Notes under the pieces: model-generated
What the model was told of the DNA's origin: nothing
The model's database searches: none
The model's input: the letters and a program-made list of their open reading frames with translations, nothing else
Program-made: the position numbers and the translations under genes
Assembly: GCA_003460745.1 (NCBI GenBank)
Contig: QTVU01000061.1
Location: 1 to 12,370, forward strand
Direction: 5' to 3'
Length of the DNA: 12,370 nt
Origin: Firmicutes bacterium AM55-24TS
GTDB lineage: Bacteria > Bacillota > Clostridia > UBA1381
Shown: one piece after another, positions 7,229 through 12,370 of the stretch
Position numbering within the stretch: position 1 is the stretch's first letter
How the letters are laid out: every line of letters starts with the position of its first letter

Positions 7229-8443
7229 ATGTCTGATAAGAAAAAAATAGTTTTGACGGCATTGATAACAGCTGTTGTTACTGCTTTTATCAGCGTCAAT
7301 TTAACATCGTTTGTAAAGGATAGAATTGCGATATATCTTCCGAGCAAGGACGAGAATAAGGCCTTTTCAAATAAAATGACGGCAGTTGAAAATATGCTTA
7401 GCAGTAACTATTTGTATGATTTTGACAAAACAAAACTTCGAGATGATGCGATTAAAGCATATGTTGACGGACTTGACGAGCCGTATACGCATTACTACAC
7501 TCAAAGCGAGTTTTCTTCATATATAAGCAATATCCAAGACGGTTATGTCGGAATAGGCATAATAGTCGGAGTGAATGACGATAATCAAATAGAAGTTGTC
7601 GCACCGTTTGAGGACAGTCCGGCATATAACGCGGGAATACAGCCGAGCGATATTATAAAGGCGATAGACGGTGTGGAATACAGTGGCGATAAGCTTTCAG
7701 AGGCGGTTGACAGTATAAAAAACGGAGAGATAGGAACGACTGTTGATATAAAAATTCTTCGCGGTGAAGAAGAACTTGACATAACGGTTACAAGAGATGA
7801 TATTGCAACCGATTCCGTAGACGGTGAAATGCTTAACGACAATATCGGTTATATCCGTGTGACAGGTTTCAATACAACATCGGATAACGGTGAAAAGAGT
7901 ACATTCAGCGAATTTAAAGATAAGATTACTGAACTTCAGTCAAGCGGTATGAGCAAAATGATTATTGACTTGCGTGATAATCCGGGCGGTGTGCTTGACG
8001 AGGCTTGCAATATGGCAGATATGATTTTACCGGAGGGTATTATAACATACACCGAAACAAAATCCGGCAAGAGAACGGATTATAATTCGGATGCGGAAAG
8101 TCTTGATATTCCGATAGTGATACTTATAAACGAAAACAGCGCAAGTGCGTCTGAAGTGTTTACGGGTGCGTTAAAGGACTACGGCAAGGCAACAGTTGTA
8201 GGTAAAAAGAGTTACGGTAAGGGAATAGTGCAAAGCGTACTTCCGTTCTATGACGGCTCGGGAATGTCGCTTACCGTTGCAAAATATTATACACCTAACG
8301 GCACTTGCATACACGGAATAGGCATTGAGCCTGATGTTGAGGTCGATATGCCTGACGAATATAAAGATATGTATGCGTCAATGGTTGAGCATGATAAAGA
8401 TACTCAACTTCAAAAAGCGATTGAGATTATAAAGGAAAAATAG
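7229..8443 (+). CDS. S41-family carboxy-terminal processing protease (CtpA/CtpB type)
   Basis: This is a membrane-anchored serine protease with its active domain outside the cytoplasm. Of 404 aa, residues 7-28 form an N-terminal signal anchor. A PDZ domain covers about 105-190 (YVGIGI; PAYNAGIQPSDIIKAIDG). The S41 peptidase domain covers about 205-385. The family's Ser-Lys catalytic pair is visible: S306 in NSASASE and K331 in SYGKGIVQ (25 residues apart, as in the family), with Q335 at the usual supporting position. The start has AAGGAG (7214-7219) 9 nt upstream. The C-terminal peptidoglycan-binding domain found in some homologues is absent. In B. subtilis, CtpB trims SpoIVFA during sigma-K activation. 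Closeness to sporulation genes makes a similar role possible, but general envelope proteolysis is equally compatible. Confidence 0.92.
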   Translation: MSDKKKIVLTALITAVVTAFISVNLTSFVKDRIAIYLPSKDENKAFSNKMTAVENMLSSNYLYDFDKTKLRDDAIKAYVDGLDEPYTHYYTQSEFSSYISNIQDGYVGIGIIVGVNDDNQIEVVAPFEDSPAYNAGIQPSDIIKAIDGVEYSGDKLSEAVDSIKNGEIGTTVDIKILRGEEELDITVTRDDIATDSVDGEMLNDNIGYIRVTGFNTTSDNGEKSTFSEFKDKITELQSSGMSKMIIDLRDNPGGVLDEACNMADMILPEGIITYTETKSGKRTDYNSDAESLDIPIVILINENSASASEVFTGALKDYGKATVVGKKSYGKGIVQSVLPFYDGSGMSLTVAKYYTPNGTCIHGIGIEPDVEVDMPDEYKDMYASMVEHDKDTQLQKAIEIIKEK

Positions 8444-8457
8444 TTATATTTTCACGC

Positions 8458-8486
8458 TTGAATAAATATATAGCATATGTTACAAT
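8458..8486 (+). promoter_or_regulatory. Extended -10 sigma-A promoter of the LTA-synthase-like gene
   Basis: TTGAAT (8458-8463) and TACAAT (8481-8486) are 17 bp apart, and TGT (8478-8480) directly before the -10 forms an extended -10 element. It begins 15 nt after the protease stop codon and 61 nt before the next start codon. Confidence 0.75.
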
Positions 8487-8518
8487 AGAAAAAAATAATT
8501 TGTGGTGGAGAATTAATA

Positions 8519-10498
8519 ATGATTTCATTTGGTAAATGGCCGCGTGTTTTATTCGCGAGCGTGCTGGCAATGGCTTTATGGACGTTTATAAGCGTAAATA
8601 CAAACATTTTCAGCGTAGACGGAAAGTTTGACGGATTTATGTATTTCACGTCATATATATTGGTGATAGGAGTATGGACACTTGTCGCTGTTAAAATAAA
8701 TGTATCGGATAAGTTTTATAAAGCAATTTCGATATTCATATTTGCTCTAACACCGTTTTTCTGTATGCAGGTGGCAATGATATTGTCAGGGGCGGCAGAG
8801 TATTCGTTTGGAATATACTTTATAAATATTATGTTCTATGTCGCGATTATGGCGATAATTCTTGCGATTACAAGAAGTATGAAATGGACGGCAATAGTAA
8901 CAAATCTTGTTGCGTACTTATTCAACTTGTCAAGCTTCGTTGTAAATATTTTAAGAGGCACACCGCTAATTCCAAGCGATTTCCTTGCAATCGGTACGGC
9001 GGCACAGGTAGCGGAAAATTACACATTTCAGCTGAGATACCCGATTGTTGTTGCAACGGTTATAGTGGTGTTGGTTATAACGTTAATCGCTAAATTTTCG
9101 TTTAAACCGCAGTTTAAGCACAAAAATCTTATATTTTCTTTAAGCGGCGGTGCAGTTGCACTTGCATTTATAATAACAATGTCATGTATAGATTTTACTA
9201 ATTCATCAATGGATGTGTACGACCAGTATCACGCCAATAATACTCATGGCTCGTTATACAGTTTCTATATTAACGTAAGAAAAATGATGCTTAGCAAGCC
9301 TAAAGGATATAAGGAAGAGGACGTACAGGCACTTTTGAGTAATGCCGACAGTGAGGAACAAACGACTGTTGACAAAGAAGAAATGCCGAATATCATTGCG
9401 ATAATGAATGAGAGCTTTTCGGATTTGAACGTTGTCGGTGACCTTCAGACGAGTGAAGATTATATGCCGTTTATACACAGTATGACTAAGAATACGATAA
9501 AAGGTCAACTGTTGGTGTCACCGTTCGGCGGATATACTTGTAATACCGAATTTGAATTTTTGACGGGACTTTCAATGGGCGTGTTGCCGAGAGGTTCGGT
9601 CCCATATCTTCAATATGTGTCAAAACAATATCCGTTCTCACTTCCGTCACATCTTGATGAACTCGGATATAAGAGCGTAGCCGTTCATCCGTATTTGGGA
9701 AGATGTTGGAACAGACAAAAGATTTATGAGCTTATGGGCTTTGATGAATTCATAAGTTTTGATAATATCAAAAAATATATGGACGAAGATGATATTGAGT
9801 ATGTTCGTCATTATGTGAGCGACAGAACTTCGTTTAAACTTGTAACAGACCGGCTTGAAAATAAAAAGCCGGGCGAAAAGATGTTCTTATTCAATGTTAC
9901 AATGCAAAATCACGGCGGATACACATATGACGGCGGAGAATTTCCGACTGTAACAATTTCAAATTTGCAAGGCCATTACAAAGAGGCAGAACAGTATTTG
10001 TCGCTTATAAAAGAAAGTGACAAAGCGTTTGAAGAATTAGTCAGATATTTAAAAAATTATGACGAACCGACAATCGTTGTAATGTTCGGTGACCATCAGC
10101 CTGCTGTTGAACAGGAATTTTATGAAGAACTTTACGGAAAAAGCTTGTCAAAATTATCAACTGAGGAATTGCAACAAAGATATAAAATTCCGTTCGTTAT
10201 ATGGGCGAATTACGATATAGAAAGTCAGGATGATTTAAAGACAAGTCCTAACTATTTGTCAGACTTGTTGCTTGATACGGCGAATGTTCCGAAGAATGAA
10301 ATTGAAAACTTTACATCGGAGGTAAGAAATGATGTACCGCAAATAAATGCAATGGGACATTACGACAGTGAAGGCAACTGGGTAAGCAGAGATGAAGATA
10401 CTTCAAATGCTCTTGATAAGTATGAAGCGGTAGAGTATTATATGCTTACAAGAAAAGAGAACAAAGACGAAAAAGAGAATAAAGACGATAAGAAATAA
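8519..10498 (+). CDS. LTA-synthase-family membrane phosphoglycerol transferase (sulfatase fold)
   Basis: The protein probably transfers glycerol phosphate from phosphatidylglycerol to a glycolipid or glycan outside the membrane, as LtaS does. The 659-aa chain has about seven hydrophobic segments (roughly 9-31, 39-60, 67-91, 96-120, 123-147, 173-195, 203-226). An extracellular sulfatase-fold domain follows (about 289-590). Residues matching the S. aureus LtaS metal site and nucleophile are present: E298 (MNESF), T340 (GGYTCNTEF) and D525-H526 (FGDHQPA), with H465 (QNHGG) at the expected substrate-site position. The tail (about 645-659) is highly charged, rich in Lys, Glu, Asn and Asp. GGTGGAG (8504-8510) lies 8 nt before the ATG. 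Canonical LtaS has five membrane segments, so this is a variant. The exact polymer or acceptor cannot be read from sequence. Confidence 0.88.
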   Translation: MISFGKWPRVLFASVLAMALWTFISVNTNIFSVDGKFDGFMYFTSYILVIGVWTLVAVKINVSDKFYKAISIFIFALTPFFCMQVAMILSGAAEYSFGIYFINIMFYVAIMAIILAITRSMKWTAIVTNLVAYLFNLSSFVVNILRGTPLIPSDFLAIGTAAQVAENYTFQLRYPIVVATVIVVLVITLIAKFSFKPQFKHKNLIFSLSGGAVALAFIITMSCIDFTNSSMDVYDQYHANNTHGSLYSFYINVRKMMLSKPKGYKEEDVQALLSNADSEEQTTVDKEEMPNIIAIMNESFSDLNVVGDLQTSEDYMPFIHSMTKNTIKGQLLVSPFGGYTCNTEFEFLTGLSMGVLPRGSVPYLQYVSKQYPFSLPSHLDELGYKSVAVHPYLGRCWNRQKIYELMGFDEFISFDNIKKYMDEDDIEYVRHYVSDRTSFKLVTDRLENKKPGEKMFLFNVTMQNHGGYTYDGGEFPTVTISNLQGHYKEAEQYLSLIKESDKAFEELVRYLKNYDEPTIVVMFGDHQPAVEQEFYEELYGKSLSKLSTEELQQRYKIPFVIWANYDIESQDDLKTSPNYLSDLLLDTANVPKNEIENFTSEVRNDVPQINAMGHYDSEGNWVSRDEDTSNALDKYEAVEYYMLTRKENKDEKENKDDKK

Positions 10499-10531
10499 AA
10501 TTAAGCAAGGCTTTGCCTTGCTTAATTTTTT
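10499..10531. terminator. Bidirectional terminator between convergent genes
   Basis: A perfect 13-bp stem (10499-10511 with 10515-10527) with a 3-nt loop is followed by TTTTTT (10526-10531) on the plus strand. On the minus strand the T-rich complement of 10490-10502 follows it. It ends the LTA-synthase-like gene and, 4 nt past its stop codon, the minus-strand deacetylase gene. Confidence 0.92.
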
Positions 10532-10534
10532 AGT

Positions 10535-11398
10535 CTATACCCATTTTTGCAAAAAGTCAGCGGTGGAAATACCGCTTGGACGGTTATATCTTTTTAGCAT
10601 AAACAATGAATCGGCATCGGTTATATGATTAATTCCCTCGTTACAAGTTAAACTCATCTTAAATCCCATTGATTTTAACATATCAGTGGTTTCTTCACTG
10701 TAAGCGCCGAAAGGGTATGTATATATAATCGGTGCAAAGCCTGTTTTTGTCATAAATCTGTCTTGGGCTTTTTGCGTGTCGGCAACAAATATATTCCTGT
10801 ATGTATCTTCGCTTTCACCGCTGTTACGCTTTGAACCGTTTCTGCCTTGACTATTTGAATGAAAATCGTAGGAGTGATTGCCGACTTCAACACGCTTGTC
10901 AATAAACATATCATAAACCTCGCTCCAACGTACATAACCGTATGTCATATTTGCGATATTACTTTTGGAATATTCATCGGTATAACTTCCCACAACAGAA
11001 ATAACCGCTTTTGCGTCATACTCTGAAAGTATAGGCATAACGTAACCGTAGTTGTTATAAAAACCGTCGTCAAATGTGAGCATAACGGGTTTGTCGGGAA
11101 GTTTGGACGTGCCGTTAGTATAGTCGATTAATTCTTGTGCGGAAACAAAGGTGTAGCCTTTGTTTTTCAAAAAATTAATATCGTTTTTCAATGTGTCGGG
11201 AGTGACAATGTATTTCCCTGATAAATCGGTGTCTTTTAATACGCTGTGGTACATAATAATAGGCATATCGACACCGTCGGAAATATTAACCGAAAGAACG
11301 GGAACACTAGAAACGGAATTGAAAACAATTCCGAGAATACCGCAGTAAAGCAGAGAAACGAATATTACAACCGAGAAAATTTTTAGTTTTTTAATCAT
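10535..11398 (-). CDS. Polysaccharide deacetylase (NodB-type, CE4), membrane-anchored or secreted
   Basis: The enzyme should remove N- or O-acetyl groups from a cell-surface polysaccharide (peptidoglycan or exopolysaccharide). The 287-aa product starts with a hydrophobic signal or anchor (5-27). The CE4 fold shows motif 1 TFDDG (108-112; D110 and metal-binding D111), motif 2 HSYDFH (H175, H180) and a YPFGAYS segment (228-234). The early MYHSV block (49-53) is typical of the YadE/PgaB-like subgroup. The same frame is open a further 84 codons upstream, but those lie over the aldolase gene and lack family similarity. ATG 11398 has AAGGGGTG (11413-11406) 7 nt upstream and gives a proper signal sequence. 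It lies 55 nt downstream of the aldolase, separated by a hairpin containing its ribosome site. The true substrate is unknown. Confidence 0.9.
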   Translation of the reverse strand: MIKKLKIFSVVIFVSLLYCGILGIVFNSVSSVPVLSVNISDGVDMPIIMYHSVLKDTDLSGKYIVTPDTLKNDINFLKNKGYTFVSAQELIDYTNGTSKLPDKPVMLTFDDGFYNNYGYVMPILSEYDAKAVISVVGSYTDEYSKSNIANMTYGYVRWSEVYDMFIDKRVEVGNHSYDFHSNSQGRNGSKRNSGESEDTYRNIFVADTQKAQDRFMTKTGFAPIIYTYPFGAYSEETTDMLKSMGFKMSLTCNEGINHITDADSLFMLKRYNRPSGISTADFLQKWV

Positions 11399-11437
11399 AA
11401 AAATACACCCCTTATCAAATAGTATGATAAGGGGTGT
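11399..11437 (-). terminator. Aldolase terminator that overlaps the deacetylase ribosome binding site
   Basis: A perfect 13-bp inverted repeat (11405-11417 with 11425-11437, 7-nt loop) is followed on the minus strand by A and then five T (11403-11399) that abut the deacetylase ATG. It reads as an intrinsic terminator after the aldolase. The 3' arm contains AAGGGGTG (11413-11406), the only Shine-Dalgarno candidate for the deacetylase. Read-through RNA would therefore hold that site in a stem. Confidence 0.8.
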
Positions 11438-11453
11438 TTGTTCATTACTAAAA

Positions 11454-12317
11454 TTATGCTTTGTTGATTGAACCGAAAAGTTCCATCTTTTCTTTAACAA
11501 TAACTTTAATAGCCTCAAAACCTGGAGCAAGAAGTTTTCTTGGGTCAAAACCTTTACCTTCAAGGTCTTTGCCTTCTTCGATATACTTTCTTGTAGCCTC
11601 TTGGAAGTATAGCTGACACTCTGTATTAACATTGATTTTTGCAACGCCAAGTGAAATTGCCTTTTGAATCATATCTGCAGGAATACCTGTACCGCCGTGA
11701 AGAACAAGCGGAAGGTCGCCGATAAGTTCCTTTGTTTTTGCAAGAGCGTCAAAGTCAAGACCTTTCCAGTTTGCAGGATACTTACCGTGAATGTTACCGA
11801 TACCAGCTGCAAGGAAGTCAACGCCAAGATCGGCGATTTTCTTACATTCGTTAGGGTCAGCGATTTCGCCTGCACCTATAACGCCGTCTTCTTCGCCGCC
11901 GATTGAACCGACTTCAGCCTCGATTGAAAGACCTTTTTCGTGGCAAACCTTTACAAGCTCAGATGTCTTTGCGATATTTTCTTCGATAGGGAAGTGTGAA
12001 CCGTCAAACATTACTGATGAGAAACCTGCCTCGATACACTTGTAGCAGCCTTCGTATGTTCCGTGGTCAAGATGAAGAGCAACAGGAACAGTGATGTTAA
12101 GTTCTTCAATCATTGCCTTAACCATTGCCGCAACAGTCTTAAAACCTGTCATATACTTACCTGCACCCTCCGATACACCAAGAATTACAGGTGAGTTGTT
12201 TTCCTGAGCTGTTAGAAGTATAGCCTTTGTCCATTCAAGATTGTTGATGTTGAACTGACCTACGGCATACTTGCCTTCAACTGCCTTTTTTAGCATTTCA
12301 GTTGCTGAAACTATCAT
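11454..12317 (-). CDS. fba: Class II (zinc) fructose-1,6-bisphosphate aldolase
   Basis: The enzyme cleaves fructose-1,6-bisphosphate into dihydroxyacetone phosphate and glyceraldehyde-3-phosphate in cytoplasmic glycolysis. The 287-aa length matches Gram-positive class II enzymes. Family motifs are LHLDHG (81-86; catalytic D84, zinc ligand H85), FDGSH (104-108), EAEVGSIGG (133-141), GNIHGKY (174-180; H177 zinc ligand), VLHGGTGIP (205-213; H207 zinc ligand) and KINVNTE (227-233). AAGGAGG (12332-12326) lies 8 nt before the ATG. It is transcribed towards the deacetylase, with a terminator-like hairpin after it. A tagatose-bisphosphate aldolase of the same family is the main alternative; no tagatose pathway gene is nearby, so the glycolytic assignment is preferred. 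Confidence 0.93.
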   Translation of the reverse strand: MIVSATEMLKKAVEGKYAVGQFNINNLEWTKAILLTAQENNSPVILGVSEGAGKYMTGFKTVAAMVKAMIEELNITVPVALHLDHGTYEGCYKCIEAGFSSVMFDGSHFPIEENIAKTSELVKVCHEKGLSIEAEVGSIGGEEDGVIGAGEIADPNECKKIADLGVDFLAAGIGNIHGKYPANWKGLDFDALAKTKELIGDLPLVLHGGTGIPADMIQKAISLGVAKINVNTECQLYFQEATRKYIEEGKDLEGKGFDPRKLLAPGFEAIKVIVKEKMELFGSINKA

Positions 12318-12370
12318 TTTAAAGTCCTCCTTAAAATAAATAAAATAAATATATAAATTTAATTTATATT
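12318..12370 (-). promoter_or_regulatory. Partial upstream region of the aldolase gene
   Basis: Beyond the ribosome site the remaining bases are almost purely A and T up to the window edge. Several TATAWT-like hexamers are possible, but no -35 partner can be recognised, so the promoter is either cut off or not readable here. Confidence 0.3.

Noticed and set aside
11399..11650. Long N-terminal extension of the deacetylase frame (84 extra codons upstream of 11398)
   Set aside because: It lies antisense-free but out of frame over the 3' end of the aldolase gene, lacks family similarity, and would bury the signal sequence. ATG 11398 has a good ribosome site.
1..12370. Search for CRISPR arrays, insertion sequences, toxin-antitoxin or defence genes, tRNA genes or riboswitches
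   Set aside because: No direct repeat series, transposase motifs, terminal inverted repeats, cloverleaf or long structured leader was seen. All longer plus- or minus-strand frames belong to recognised chromosomal families.

Overview
The window is an ordinary-looking, gene-dense stretch of chromosome from a low-GC, endospore-forming member of the Firmicutes, most likely class Clostridia. The evidence is the AT-rich sequence, the strong Shine-Dalgarno sites, and an intact spoIIGA-sigE-sigG sporulation cluster preceded by what look like Spo0A boxes. I found no mobile element, CRISPR array, tRNA or rRNA. I also found no gene set that looks like an undescribed system; the most interesting signals are regulatory and lie between genes.

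Layout, left to right. (1) Positions 1-3394: a sigma-A promoter drives ruvA and ruvB (Holliday junction branch migration). A secreted modular N-acetylmuramoyl-L-alanine amidase follows with no visible terminator before it, and a strong hairpin terminator closes the unit. (2) Positions 3400-5952: a Spo0A-type control region leads into spoIIGA (pro-sigma-E protease), sigE and sigG. SpoIIGA activates pro-sigma-E in the mother cell; sigma-G acts in the forespore. The promoter has a 21-bp spacer between its -35 and -10 elements, as known for Bacillus spoIIG promoters. (3) Positions 5993-7213: a single-gene unit for a PucR/CdaR-type helix-turn-helix regulator, with its own promoter and terminator. 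(4) Positions 7229-8443: a membrane-anchored S41 (CtpA/CtpB-type) PDZ protease. (5) Positions 8458-10531: an LTA-synthase-like polytopic membrane sulfatase-fold enzyme with its own extended -10 promoter. It ends at a bidirectional terminator shared with the converging minus-strand genes. (6) Minus strand, 12317 down to 10535: class II fructose-bisphosphate aldolase, then a polysaccharide deacetylase whose ribosome binding site lies inside the hairpin that ends the aldolase transcript.

Several genes concern the cell envelope (amidase, S41 protease, LTA-synthase-like enzyme, polysaccharide deacetylase) and flank the sporulation cluster. Apart from the spoIIGA-sigE-sigG cluster and the ruvAB-amidase run, each appears to be its own transcription unit. 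Start codons were adjusted wherever the upstream-most start would overlap the Shine-Dalgarno sequence: amidase, spoIIGA, sigE, sigG, the PucR-type regulator and the deacetylase.
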